A DNA stretch of 64,000 nucleotides. Source: Flavobacterium pectinovorum. Lineage in GTDB: Bacteria > Bacteroidota > Bacteroidia > Flavobacteriales > Flavobacteriaceae. Within the stretch, counting starts at the first letter, position 1; every line of letters begins with the position of its first letter. Under the pieces are notes generated by a model, which was not told where the DNA came from, did no database searches, and saw nothing but the letters and a program-made list of their open reading frames with translations. A program made the position numbers and the translations under genes. The stretch spans positions 434,001-498,000 of the forward strand of contig NZ_FRBX01000001.1 of assembly GCF_900142715.1 (NCBI RefSeq), read 5' to 3'. Shown in pieces: positions 42,500-53,570 of the stretch.

Positions 42500-44029
42500 A
42501 TGCAACACAACGTACTTATTTTAGATTTCGGATCGCAATATACACAGCTTATTGCGCGTAGAGTTCGCGAATTAAATATATTCTGCGAAATTTTTCCTTA
42601 CAATCACTTTCCTAGTGATTTATCACCTTATAAAGCCGTAATTTTAGGAGGAAGCCCATTTTCTGTTCGTGCAGAAGATGCTCCACATCCTGATTTATCT
42701 CAAATTCGAGGCAAATTGCCAATGTTGGCAGTTTGTTACGGAGCACAATATTTAGCGCATTTTAGCGGAGGTGAAGTAGCAGCTTCAAACACCAGAGAAT
42801 ATGGTAGAGCTAATTTGTCTTATATTAAAGACAATGAAACTTTCTTTGAAGGCGTTTCAGAAAACAGTCAGGTTTGGATGAGCCATAGCGATAGTATCAA
42901 AGCTTTGCCAACCAATGCGGTAAAATTAGCCAGCACGCATGACGTAGAATATGCAGCTTATAAAATTGAAGGCGAAACTACTTATGCTATTCAATACCAT
43001 CCAGAAGTTTTCCATTCTACAGATGGATCAAAAATGCTGGAAAACTTTTTAGTAAAAATTGCCGAAGTTCCTCAAAACTTTACACCAAATGCTTTCGTAG
43101 AAGAAATGGTGGGAGAATTAAAAGAGAAACTAGGAAACGATAAAGTTGTTTTAGGACTTTCCGGCGGAGTAGATTCTACTGTTGCCGCAGTTTTATTACA
43201 CCAGGCTATTGGAAAAAACTTATACTGTATTTTTGTAAATAACGGATTGCTTCGTAAAAACGAATTCCAAAATGTATTAGATCAATACAAAGGAATGGGA
43301 TTGAACGTAAAAGGAGTAGATGCCGGAGATCGTTTTCTTGGTGAATTAGCCGGAATTAGCGATCCTGAAACCAAACGTAAAACAATTGGTCGTGTATTTA
43401 TCGAAGTTTTTGATGATGAATCACACTTGATCGAAGATGTAAAATGGTTGGCACAAGGAACTATTTATCCAGACGTTATCGAATCAGTTTCTGTAAAAGG
43501 ACCATCGGCAACAATTAAATCGCACCATAATGTGGGTGGATTGCCGGATTATATGAAATTAAAAATTGTAGAGCCGCTTAGAATGTTGTTTAAAGACGAA
43601 GTTCGAAGAGTTGGTGCTACTTTAGGAATAGATCCTGAATTATTAGGAAGACACCCTTTCCCGGGACCAGGATTATCAATTAGAATTCTTGGAGATATTA
43701 CTCCGGAGAAAGTTCAGATTTTGCAAGATGTTGACGCTGTTTTTATTGACGGATTAAAATCTTGGGGATTATACGATAAAGTTTGGCAGGCAGGAGCAAT
43801 CTTGCTTCCGGTAAATTCTGTTGGTGTGATGGGCGATGAGCGTACTTACGAAAAAGTAGTAGCGCTTAGAGCTGTTGAATCTACAGACGGAATGACTGCT
43901 GACTGGGTTCATTTACCTTATGAATTCCTGATGAAGGTCTCAAATGATATTATCAACAAGGTAAAAGGCGTGAATCGTGTAGTTTACGATATAAGTTCAA
44001 AACCACCTGCAACAATTGAGTGGGAATAG
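42500..44029 (+). CDS. guaA: GMP synthase (glutamine-hydrolysing)
   Basis: This 509-residue enzyme converts XMP to GMP with glutamine and ATP. It has a class I glutaminase domain (residues 1-195; [12 protein letters not shown] with the catalytic Cys, [12 protein letters not shown] with the His-x-Glu), an ATP pyrophosphatase domain ([16 protein letters not shown], the P-loop-like motif) and a C-terminal dimerisation domain ending PPATIEWE, all normal for GuaA. The start was set at the ATG 42500 ([20 protein letters not shown]) because the longer frame begins with TTG inside the -7 box. It is an orphan guanine-synthesis gene with no guaB nearby. Confidence 0.95.
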   Translation: MQHNVLILDFGSQYTQLIARRVRELNIFCEIFPYNHFPSDLSPYKAVILGGSPFSVRAEDAPHPDLSQIRGKLPMLAVCYGAQYLAHFSGGEVAASNTREYGRANLSYIKDNETFFEGVSENSQVWMSHSDSIKALPTNAVKLASTHDVEYAAYKIEGETTYAIQYHPEVFHSTDGSKMLENFLVKIAEVPQNFTPNAFVEEMVGELKEKLGNDKVVLGLSGGVDSTVAAVLLHQAIGKNLYCIFVNNGLLRKNEFQNVLDQYKGMGLNVKGVDAGDRFLGELAGISDPETKRKTIGRVFIEVFDDESHLIEDVKWLAQGTIYPDVIESVSVKGPSATIKSHHNVGGLPDYMKLKIVEPLRMLFKDEVRRVGATLGIDPELLGRHPFPGPGLSIRILGDITPEKVQILQDVDAVFIDGLKSWGLYDKVWQAGAILLPVNSVGVMGDERTYEKVVALRAVESTDGMTADWVHLPYEFLMKVSNDIINKVKGVNRVVYDISSKPPATIEWE

Positions 44030-44040
44030 TACCATTTTTA

Positions 44041-44077
44041 AAATTAAGGTCTTACATTTGTAAGGCCTTAATTTTTT
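44041..44077 (+). terminator. Terminator of guaA
   Basis: AATTAAGG-T-CTTAC pairs with GTAAG-G-CCTTAATT around ATTT, followed by a T-run. It lies 12 bases after the guaA stop. Confidence 0.85.
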
Positions 44078-44091
44078 ATAACCTACTATTT

Positions 44092-46002
44092 ATGAGAGAA
44101 CTTTTAACGATTTCTCTTGTGTTTATTTTGTCTTTTAACAAAATAACTGCGCAAGATTCAATTATTGAACACAAAATTCAAAAAGGAGAAACGGCTTATT
44201 TTATTGCCCAAAAATATAAGGTTTCTGTTGATGAAATTTACAAACTCAACCCCGAATCGCAAAGCGGAATAAAAGACAATCAGATTCTTAAAATTCCGGT
44301 TCATGCTGCAGAAAAACCAAACCAAAACCAAACTACTCATATTGTTGGTGCAAAAGAAACTCTTTTTGGTTTATCAAAACAATACGGGATTTCTGTAGAA
44401 GCGCTTCAAAATGCAAATCCAATTCTTGCCAACGGACTTCAGATTGGTCAGGAATTAGTTATTCCGCAAAATGCTTCAAATATTTCAAAAACTGAAATTA
44501 CAAGTTCTTCAAAAGCAACCCATTTGGTTGTGGCAAAAGAGTCGTTATTTAGCATTGCCAGACAATACAATGTTTCTGTTCAGGATTTAGAAACTTTAAA
44601 TAAAGATTTACTACAAAACGGATTGCAGATTGGTCAGACAATTGCAATTCCGAATAAAAGAAAAACCCTCGACGGCAGAGTTCGTGTAATTAATCAGGAA
44701 ACTGTTTTTCATGTGGTTGAACCAAAGGAAACCAAATTTTCGATTGCTAAAAAATATGGAATTTCAATTGATCAGTTAGAATCTCAAAATCCCGAAATTG
44801 TAAACGGATTGGTTGTTGGCAATAAATTGGCCATCAATACAAAAGAAATAAAACCGGCAAACGAGAGTGAAGAATTGATGCTGGCTCTTGCCGAAAAACA
44901 AGTTGTTGTCGAAAAAACAAAAGCCAAAACTGTTGAAATTGATGATTTAAAAGACAGATTGGTTGTTCAGAAAGAAATGAATCAGAAAATTATAAAAATT
45001 AATGATCTGAAACTTAATCTGGATGATATGAGTGGTTCTAAAGATAATTCGGTTGAAAAACTGAGATTGGTTTTAGAAGCGAATAAAAATGTTCAGGATA
45101 TTTTAATGGGGAAATTAGATTCTTTGGTTAATACAATGAACAATGATTTGGTTGAATTGAAAAGAATGGATGTTTTAAATATTGACCAATCAAAACGATT
45201 AGAAAAACAATCGTATGAAAGCATTGGAAAAACAAACGAATTATCTTCTCAATTAAAGAAAGAACTGGCTGAAAATAGAAAAGCATATGCCGGTTTAATG
45301 AATAAAGTAGAAAGAATCGCTGTCGAGGAAAATCAGGAGTACAAGAAGAAAATCCGCGAAAGCGAAAAAAACACCAACAAAACAGGATTGCAGCAACGAC
45401 TTTCGCTTGACGAAATAAAAAGATATAAAATTGAGCAGGAAAAAGGCGATGCACAAAATCAATTACTGATTTCTAAAATTGATTCTTTGGATACTCAAAA
45501 AACAATTGAAATAAAACGTCATATCAGTAAAGCTTCTTATTATAGTATGGAAGCCAGAAAATTTGATGATAAAGTAGCTTTGATTAAACTGAAAAAATAT
45601 CAGGATGAAGCGATTAAAAATCAGAATAAAGAAAATTCGGCTGTAGTTTCTAAATCAGTTTCAATAGAAGAAATGAGACGAGAATTGAAAGAAAACCCGC
45701 TGAAAAATGTAAAAAATGTAAAGATTGAAGTTTTTGATAATCTTAAAGAAGTTTCAAATGGCTATTACTTAGTTTTAGGTATATTTACCGATGCAGTGCC
45801 AAGAGATAAGTTAATTATGCAACTTATTGATTCGGGCGATTTTAATGCTAGTTTTTTCTTTAATATAAACAGTCTTTCCTATTATGTTTACTCAGATAAG
45901 TATCAAAATATGGAAGAAGTTTTATATCAATGCAAGAAAAGAGAAGAAGATGAGTTATATAAAAACATCATTATTGCTAAGGCCGAAATAGATCTTAGAT
46001 AA
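44092..46002 (+). CDS. Exported LysM-repeat protein with coiled coil
   Basis: This 636-residue protein has a signal peptide (residues 1-20, MRELLTISLVFILSFNKITA), then four LysM domains (about residues 24-70, 78-125, 137-185 and 204-250), each with a pattern such as HKIQKGETAYFIAQKYKVSV. A long charged coiled-coil region follows (about 260-540). The C-terminal 90 residues (GYYLVLGIFTDAVPRDKLIM, then SYYVYSDKYQNMEEVLYQC) resemble a SPOR domain. It probably binds peptidoglycan in the envelope, perhaps as a scaffold. The start at 44092 was chosen because the preceding frame overlaps guaA and has no signal peptide. Confidence 0.88.
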   Translation: MRELLTISLVFILSFNKITAQDSIIEHKIQKGETAYFIAQKYKVSVDEIYKLNPESQSGIKDNQILKIPVHAAEKPNQNQTTHIVGAKETLFGLSKQYGISVEALQNANPILANGLQIGQELVIPQNASNISKTEITSSSKATHLVVAKESLFSIARQYNVSVQDLETLNKDLLQNGLQIGQTIAIPNKRKTLDGRVRVINQETVFHVVEPKETKFSIAKKYGISIDQLESQNPEIVNGLVVGNKLAINTKEIKPANESEELMLALAEKQVVVEKTKAKTVEIDDLKDRLVVQKEMNQKIIKINDLKLNLDDMSGSKDNSVEKLRLVLEANKNVQDILMGKLDSLVNTMNNDLVELKRMDVLNIDQSKRLEKQSYESIGKTNELSSQLKKELAENRKAYAGLMNKVERIAVEENQEYKKKIRESEKNTNKTGLQQRLSLDEIKRYKIEQEKGDAQNQLLISKIDSLDTQKTIEIKRHISKASYYSMEARKFDDKVALIKLKKYQDEAIKNQNKENSAVVSKSVSIEEMRRELKENPLKNVKNVKIEVFDNLKEVSNGYYLVLGIFTDAVPRDKLIMQLIDSGDFNASFFFNINSLSYYVYSDKYQNMEEVLYQCKKREEDELYKNIIIAKAEIDLR

Positions 46003-46097
46003 TTATTGTGTAAAAATTAACACTGGCCCGAATCTTGCTTTAAGCAAAATTAGTATCTTGTTTTTTGAATTAAAAATTAAATTGTTTTAGCCATATT

Positions 46098-48188
46098 ATG
46101 AAATATTATTTAGCATTATTATCTCTTGTTTTTTTTATTAACACTTCTGCCTTTTCGCAGGAGAAAGTGGTAAAATATAAAGTTTCTGCTGGAGAAACCA
46201 TCAATCAGATTGCAGAGAAATTTAAGGTTACACCTTATGATATTTATTCATTAAATCCTGATGCCCGCACCGGAATTTCGCCAAATTCTGTTTTGTTGAT
46301 TCCAACGAAAGCAGGAAAAGCAGTAGCTAAAGCAGAATCTGTTTCTAAAAATGTTGTTTCAGAAAATGGTAAAACGCACGAAGTTCAGCCAAAAGAAACA
46401 TTATTTGGAATTGAAAAAAAATATGGTGTTTCTGATGAAGCTTTAAAAGCGGCAAATCCGTTCCTGATTACAAATGGTTTGCAAATTGGGCAAACGTTGG
46501 TGATTCCTTCAAAAGGATCAGCAGCAAAATCAGTAACTGCAAAAACAGAAAAACCGGCGAAATCGTCTGCTGCTGAAAAATATGTTTATCACGATGTTGT
46601 GGCAAAAGAAACGAAGTATTCTATTGCTAAACAATATAAAACCACAGTTGAGGATTTAGAAAAACGTAATCCCGAAATTGTAACAAGTTTGCCAGTTGGC
46701 TATCGTTTAACAATAAAAGGTACGGCGCCAAAAACAGAAACTTCAGCTTCGGCTGTAACAACTGTTGCGAAACCTTCTGAAACTGCTAAAAAAGGGACCA
46801 CTTACATGGATTATCAGGTAAAACCAAAGGAAACTTTTTATAGTTTAACACATACATTTCACATTACTCAGGAAGAATTAACGGAATTAAACCCGTCGCT
46901 TTCTGAAGGTGTTAAAGAAGGAATGGTTTTAAAAGTACCATCTGGATATGTGGCTCCAGTGCCAATTATTGCACAACAGCAGCCAGTAATTGAAAAATCG
47001 GTTGAAAAAACGGCTGATAAGCCAGTTGAAAATACAGGCGGAGGAATCAGAATTCTTGAAAAAGTAAAATCTGAAGAAGTTTCTGTTAATCCGGAAGTAG
47101 TTGAGTTAACTAAAAAAAGAGGACAAACAGAACGTCAAAAAGTGGTTTTGCTACTACCTTTTAATATTGCTAAAATGCAAAATGACACAACAAGTACAGC
47201 AACTCGCCTGAAAAAAGATAAGTTTTTGAATATGACACTTGATTTTTATTCAGGAGCTATGATGGCAATCGATTCGGCGAAAGTTTTAAAATTACCAATT
47301 GATGTTGCTATTTACGATTCGCAGGAAACAAAAAACACGTCGAATATTTCGAGCCTGATTTCGCAAAATAAACTTCAAAATGCAAATGCAGTTATCGGGC
47401 CATTTTATCAAAGTAATGCCGAAGCTACCGCCAATTCATTGCGTTTGTATAATGTGCCTGTAATTTCGCCTTTATCAAAAGATACGGCAAACCCAATTGA
47501 TAATTTATACCAATCAATACCAACAAATGATGTAGTTAGAAACGCTATTTTTGACTATATGCGAAATAAAAACGGAAACATTGTTGCTGTTGTAGATAAG
47601 AAGAAAGAATCGGTTATAAATTATATCAAGCAAAATCAAAAAGGAGTTGTATTTGCAGCTTTGTCTGAAACCGGAGGTTTGGATGTGGCGAATTTAAAAA
47701 GCCTATTATTGCCAAACAGACTTAATTATGTTGTAATGGAAACGGCAAACACAGCGATGATTAAAACGACTATAAAAGCTTTAATCGATGCTCAAAAAAC
47801 CTGTCAGGTTCAATTGGTGATTTTAGAACCAAATAGTACACTTGATACAGATGAAATTAATTTTGAGAATTTGGTAAAATTAAATTTAATGTATCCTTCT
47901 GTAACTCGTGAAAGTGATGAGCAGCCAGTTTTAATTTTTGAAAAAGAATACAGACTGAAAAATAAAGTGAATCCAAATTCGTATGCTACTCGTGGTTTTG
48001 ATGTTACTTTTGATACGATGATGCGTTTGGTACAAGGAAAAACCTATCAGGAAACGACAGATTTAATAACAACGGAACAAGTTGACAATAAATTTCAATA
48101 CTATAAAAAAGATGATGGCGGACACGCAAACAAAGGTGTCTACATTTTATATTACGACTCAGACTTAACTTTAAAAGTAGCAAATTAA
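46098..48188 (+). CDS. Exported LysM plus periplasmic-binding-fold protein
   Basis: This 696-residue protein has a signal peptide (residues 1-20, ending SAFSQ), four LysM domains (about 25-72, 90-138, 158-205, 235-280), a linker (about 283-330), and a C-terminal domain like type I periplasmic binding proteins (about 340-690; VVLLLPFNIAKMQNDTTSTA, ANAVIGPFYQSNAEATANSL). LpoA-like activators of peptidoglycan synthases have the same fold. It is the second of two adjacent LysM proteins; both probably act in cell-wall assembly or sensing. The 3' end overlaps the OsmC gene by one base (TAATG). Confidence 0.9.
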   Translation: MKYYLALLSLVFFINTSAFSQEKVVKYKVSAGETINQIAEKFKVTPYDIYSLNPDARTGISPNSVLLIPTKAGKAVAKAESVSKNVVSENGKTHEVQPKETLFGIEKKYGVSDEALKAANPFLITNGLQIGQTLVIPSKGSAAKSVTAKTEKPAKSSAAEKYVYHDVVAKETKYSIAKQYKTTVEDLEKRNPEIVTSLPVGYRLTIKGTAPKTETSASAVTTVAKPSETAKKGTTYMDYQVKPKETFYSLTHTFHITQEELTELNPSLSEGVKEGMVLKVPSGYVAPVPIIAQQQPVIEKSVEKTADKPVENTGGGIRILEKVKSEEVSVNPEVVELTKKRGQTERQKVVLLLPFNIAKMQNDTTSTATRLKKDKFLNMTLDFYSGAMMAIDSAKVLKLPIDVAIYDSQETKNTSNISSLISQNKLQNANAVIGPFYQSNAEATANSLRLYNVPVISPLSKDTANPIDNLYQSIPTNDVVRNAIFDYMRNKNGNIVAVVDKKKESVINYIKQNQKGVVFAALSETGGLDVANLKSLLLPNRLNYVVMETANTAMIKTTIKALIDAQKTCQVQLVILEPNSTLDTDEINFENLVKLNLMYPSVTRESDEQPVLIFEKEYRLKNKVNPNSYATRGFDVTFDTMMRLVQGKTYQETTDLITTEQVDNKFQYYKKDDGGHANKGVYILYYDSDLTLKVAN

Positions 48189-48589
48189 TGACATCGAAAG
48201 TAACCTATTTAGGCGATTTAAGAACAAAATCAATTCATGTGCAATCAGGAAGCGAAATTATTTCGGATGCACCATTAGATAATAACGGAAAAGGAGAAGC
48301 TTTTTCTCCAACAGATACAGTTGCCAATGCTTTAGCAAGCTGCATGTTTACAATTATCGGAATTAAGGCCCGTGATATGAACATTGATTTACAGGATTCT
48401 ACAGCAGAAGTAACTAAAATAATGAATGCGGAACCAAGAAGAATTGGTGCAATCGAAATTGTTTTTGAATTGAAAGGTGCAGTAAATGAAAAAGACAGAA
48501 CTATTCTTGAACGTGCAGGGATGACTTGTCCGGTATTTTTAAGTTTGAATCCGGATATTGAAAAACTAATTACCTTCAATTGGAAATAA
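48188..48589 (+). CDS. OsmC-family peroxide/thiol-stress protein
   Basis: This 133-residue protein has the OsmC fold markers: PTDTVANALASCMFTIIGIK with the first catalytic Cys, and RAGMTCPVFLSLNPDIE with the second. The pair forms the peroxidatic/resolving cysteines for organic hydroperoxides. The ATG overlaps the stop of the LysM gene, so the two are translationally coupled. Confidence 0.92.
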   Translation: MTSKVTYLGDLRTKSIHVQSGSEIISDAPLDNNGKGEAFSPTDTVANALASCMFTIIGIKARDMNIDLQDSTAEVTKIMNAEPRRIGAIEIVFELKGAVNEKDRTILERAGMTCPVFLSLNPDIEKLITFNWK

Positions 48590-48606
48590 TATCATAAATA
48601 CAATTT

Positions 48607-48637
48607 AAAAGCCGTCAAGAAATTGACGGTTTTTTTA
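48607..48637 (+). terminator. Terminator of the LysM-OsmC unit
   Basis: CCGTCAA and TTGACGG form a 7-bp stem around GAAA, with A-run before and T-run after, 18 bases past the OsmC stop. Confidence 0.8.
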
Positions 48638-48854
48638 TGACAATAGATTTTTTTTTGTTTTTCAGCTGAGAAATCAAGAATTAACAAAATTTTCATTGCC
48701 GGATATTAGTTATAAAGAACTAATTGGAGTAATTTTGTTATGCAAAAAAAATGCAGATTAATGCGTAAAAAATGCAAAATATACACTTATTATTTTTTTA
48801 AGTTATCATGCTCTCTCACAATGATTTACTTAAAAAAAGTCAGATAATAATCTT

Positions 48855-48886
48855 TTTGTTATTCAAATTTAAAGATGTTATCTTTA
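48855..48886 (+). promoter_or_regulatory. Promoter of nagB
   Basis: TTTG at 48855-48858 and TATCTTTA at 48879-48886 are 20 bases apart. The ATG at 48955 follows after about a 65-base leader. Confidence 0.6.
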
Positions 48887-48954
48887 TATGGAATTGATTA
48901 TAAGTGTTTTATCTTAAAATAAACGACCAAAAAAGAATTAAAAAAAACTATATC

Positions 48955-50883
48955 ATGTTAAAAAGTAAAATCGACAAAGCAACAGGATTCGAAAAACGAT
49001 TCGAAAACATCAATACTGTTGTTTTTGAAAATTCAACAGATGCCTCAAAAGCAGTTGCACAGGAAATTGCAGCATTAATTCAGGAAAAACAAAAAGAAAA
49101 CAAACCTTGTATTTTAGGTTTGGCGACAGGATCTTCTCCAAAAGGATTGTATGCTGAATTGGTGCGTTTGCATAAAGAGGAAGGTTTGAGTTTTAAGAAC
49201 GTAATTAGTTTCAATCTGGATGAATATTATCCAATGGAACCAAACTCAATCAACAGTTATGTTCGTTTTATGAAAGAATTACTGTTTGATCATGTCGATA
49301 TTTTACCTGAAAATTACCATGTTCCGGACGGGCTTTTAACTAAAGAACAAATTGCCGATTATTGTCACGATTATGAAGCTAAAATTGAAGCTTTGGGCGG
49401 AATTGATCTTCAAATTCTTGGAATTGGTGGTAACGGACACATTGGTTTTAATGAATCTGGCTCACTTCAAAATTCAAAAACACGTTTGGTAGCGTTAGAT
49501 CATATTACAAGAGTAGCAGCCAGCAAGGATTTCTTCGGATTGAGCAATACGCCAAGAACGGCAATCACTCTTGGAGTGAAAAAAATCATGGAAGCCAAAC
49601 AAGTTATTCTTTTGGCTTGGGGTGAAGGTAAAGCAAATATTGTAAAAAAATCTGTAGAAGATGAAGTTACGAATCGTGTACCAGCGTCATTTTTGCAGGA
49701 ACATAATAATGCCGTTTTTGTTTTAGATAAAGAAGCTTCTTCCAAACTAACCAGAATCAATAAACCGTGGTTGGTAGAAAAAGTAACATGGACAGATAAA
49801 CTTAGCCGTAAAGCGGTTTTAGGATTAGCACTTCAGCTTAAAAAACCAATTTTAATGCTAACAGATGCTGATTATATCGAACACGGAATGAGCGATTTAT
49901 TAGCAGATTCAGGTCCGGCATACGACATCAATATTAAAATATTCAACAAGTTACAAAATACAATTACGGGCTGGCCAGGTGGAAAACCAAATGCTGATGA
50001 TTCAAACAGACCAGAGAGAGCAGAGCCTGCTAAAAAACGTGTCTTGATTTTTAGTCCGCATCCTGATGATGATATTATTAGTATGGGAGGAACTTTCATG
50101 CGTTTGCAGGAACAAGGACACGAAGTGCATGTTGCATATCAAACTTCTGGAAACATCGCTGTTGCGGATGATGAAGCGTTGCGTTTTGCAAGATTCGTAA
50201 TTGATTATAATGAGAAATTCGGAATCAAAAGTGCAGAAGCCGATAACATTTACCAAAAAGCACAAACGTTTTTAGAGAACAAAAAGAATAGTGAAATTGA
50301 TATTCCCGAAGTTCGCTACATCAAAGGATTAATCAGAAAAGGAGAAGCGAGAGCCACAAGCCATTTTGTTGGTTTGAGTGATGATCAGATTCATTTTATG
50401 GAATTACCTTTTTATGAAACCGGAACAATTGAGAAGAAACCTATTGGACCAGAAGATATTCAGTTAACAGTTGATTTAATTGAAAAGATAAAACCACACC
50501 AAATATATGCAGCGGGAGATTTGGCAGATCCACACGGAACGCACAAAGTTTGTCTGGATGCTATTTTTGAAGCTGTAAAAGTATTGAAACCAAAATCGTT
50601 TATGGATGATTGCTGGTTATGGTTGTACAGAGGAGCCTGGCAGGAATGGGGAATTGACGAAGTTGAAATGGCTGTACCAATGAGTCCGGATCAGGTTTTA
50701 GCAAAACGTCATGGAATTTTCAAACATCAATCTCAAAAAGATGGTGTTGTTTTTCAGGGAACCGACGCTAGAGAATTTTGGCAAAGAGCCGAAGACAGAA
50801 ACGCTGAGACTGCAGATTTATACCAACAATTAGGTTTGGCAACGTATGCTGCGATGGAGGCTTTTGTAAGATGGCATTACTAG
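48955..50883 (+). CDS. nagB: Glucosamine-6-phosphate deaminase fused to a PIG-L/LmbE deacetylase-like domain
   Basis: This 642-residue protein has a NagB domain (about 15-270; GLATGSSPKGLYAELVRLHK, FNLDEYYPMEPNSINSYV and GIGGNGHIGFNESGS with the catalytic Asp/His) and a PIG-L domain (about 360-640; PHPDDDIISMGGTF with the metal-binding HPDD, and AAGDLADPHGTHKVCLDA). The linked activities could release fructose-6-phosphate plus ammonia from glucosamine-6-phosphate, and remove acetyl from GlcNAc or GlcNAc-6-phosphate, as a two-step catalyst. The fusion is known among Bacteroidota. The start was set at MLKSKIDKATGFEKRF (48955). Confidence 0.92.
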   Translation: MLKSKIDKATGFEKRFENINTVVFENSTDASKAVAQEIAALIQEKQKENKPCILGLATGSSPKGLYAELVRLHKEEGLSFKNVISFNLDEYYPMEPNSINSYVRFMKELLFDHVDILPENYHVPDGLLTKEQIADYCHDYEAKIEALGGIDLQILGIGGNGHIGFNESGSLQNSKTRLVALDHITRVAASKDFFGLSNTPRTAITLGVKKIMEAKQVILLAWGEGKANIVKKSVEDEVTNRVPASFLQEHNNAVFVLDKEASSKLTRINKPWLVEKVTWTDKLSRKAVLGLALQLKKPILMLTDADYIEHGMSDLLADSGPAYDINIKIFNKLQNTITGWPGGKPNADDSNRPERAEPAKKRVLIFSPHPDDDIISMGGTFMRLQEQGHEVHVAYQTSGNIAVADDEALRFARFVIDYNEKFGIKSAEADNIYQKAQTFLENKKNSEIDIPEVRYIKGLIRKGEARATSHFVGLSDDQIHFMELPFYETGTIEKKPIGPEDIQLTVDLIEKIKPHQIYAAGDLADPHGTHKVCLDAIFEAVKVLKPKSFMDDCWLWLYRGAWQEWGIDEVEMAVPMSPDQVLAKRHGIFKHQSQKDGVVFQGTDAREFWQRAEDRNAETADLYQQLGLATYAAMEAFVRWHY

Positions 50884-50948
50884 AAAAAGTTACTAAGGAA
50901 CTAAGATGCTGAGTTGCTAAGCTTCTTAGGTTTTAGCACTTTGAAATA

Positions 50949-51002
50949 TTCGCCACGAATTCACGAATTATATTTAAAACTAATTCGTGAATTTGTGGCG
51001 AA
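50949..51002. repeat. Dispersed inverted repeat GCCACGAATT family
   Basis: Arms of 22 bp (50949-50970 and 50981-51002), one mismatch, 10-base loop. Just downstream lies the palindrome TCCCGATAGCTATCGGGA (51020-51037). Confidence 0.9.
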
Positions 51003-51066
51003 ATCATTTAAATCTTTTATCCCGATAGCTATCGGGAGTGGCAAAAAAATAATAGCTTTGCATATT

Positions 51067-51118
51067 AAGAAGCAAGAAAGAGAATCAGTCTATATTCTTT
51101 TCTCTTGCTTCTTTTTTC
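51067..51118 (+). terminator. Possible terminator between nagB and the DUF3820 gene
   Basis: AAGAAGCAAGA (51067-51077) and TCTTGCTTCTT (51103-51113) form an 11-bp stem with a 25-base loop and a T-run. It ends about 8 bases before the next ATG, so it might instead act as an attenuator of that gene. Confidence 0.6.
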
Positions 51119-51126
51119 TTTAAACT

Positions 51127-51360
51127 ATGGAACAAGACAAAAAACTTCTCATAAAATTAGCTCACACCAAAATGCCTTTCGGTAAATACGAAGGACGTTT
51201 TTTAATCGATTTACCAGAATATTATGTGGTTTGGTATCACAACAAAGGTTTTCCTAAAGGAGAATTAGGCCAGCAATTACAGCTTATTTACGAGTTAAAA
51301 TTGAACGGATTAGAGGAATTAATCCGTAATATTAAAAAACAATATCCAAAACCAAATTAA
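51127..51360 (+). CDS. DUF3820-family small protein
   Basis: This 77-residue protein has the DUF3820 signature KMPFGKYEGRFLIDLPEYYV, then VWYHNKGFPKGELGQQLQLI. The family is often found fused or next to exonuclease-type genes, and its function is unknown. It is closely preceded by a hairpin (51067-51113). No partner nuclease is adjacent here. Confidence 0.85.
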   Translation: MEQDKKLLIKLAHTKMPFGKYEGRFLIDLPEYYVVWYHNKGFPKGELGQQLQLIYELKLNGLEELIRNIKKQYPKPN

Positions 51361-51412
51361 ATAGTAAGAAAAATCTTTTGTTATTTAATTTTTTTGTATA
51401 TATTTGAAGTAC

Positions 51413-51600
51413 AAAATATTATAATTTCCAAAAACAAAGTGATACCACAGAATTCAAGACTGAATTTATTAATGTGTACAAGTCAGTGTTTTGAAATTAG
51501 AGTATATAAATAAAAAATATTATAATTTTTAAAAACAAATTGGCACCACAGAATTCAAGACTGAATTTATAAATGTGTACAAGTCGATGTTTTAAAATTA
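51413..51600. repeat. Direct repeat, two 87-base copies
   Basis: Copy 1 (51413-51499) and copy 2 (51514-51600), period 101, differ at about ten positions. Each copy has a conserved centre ACCACAGAATTCAAGACTGA and TGTGTACAAGTC. A small imperfect hairpin (AATTC/GAATT) lies in each. The copies are non-coding. Confidence 0.9.
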
Positions 51601-51806
51601 TAATATTTTTTTTATGCCAAAAAAATACCTTTATAAACGGATAATTTAAGACATAAAGTAAATTAACTTTTTTAAATTAGAAAAAAGTAATTAAGTTAGA
51701 TTTAAAGACATTCCTCAAAAAAAATCCTAATAAATCCTTAAAATTATCGATTACAAAACCAAGTAATCGTTCTGTTTAAAAATTTGCAAATTATCTCAAT
51801 CTCTAA

Positions 51807-53492
<1,686 letters not shown>

Positions 53493-53570
53493 TAATTAAT
53501 TCTAAAAGGTGTAACTTTTGAGTAAAACTCATTACTAATAGCCTTTAATGAATAACTTTTTAAAATTATA

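Larger units (their letters stand above)
48590..48954. other. Intergenic region upstream of nagB
   Basis: 365 bases. It holds the OsmC terminator (48607-48637) and the nagB promoter (48855-48886). Otherwise it is A+T-rich, with nothing further seen. Confidence 0.7.

Noticed and set aside
50914..51123. 69-codon plus-strand frame after nagB
   Set aside because: It is built from the dispersed inverted repeat, a palindrome and a terminator-like hairpin.
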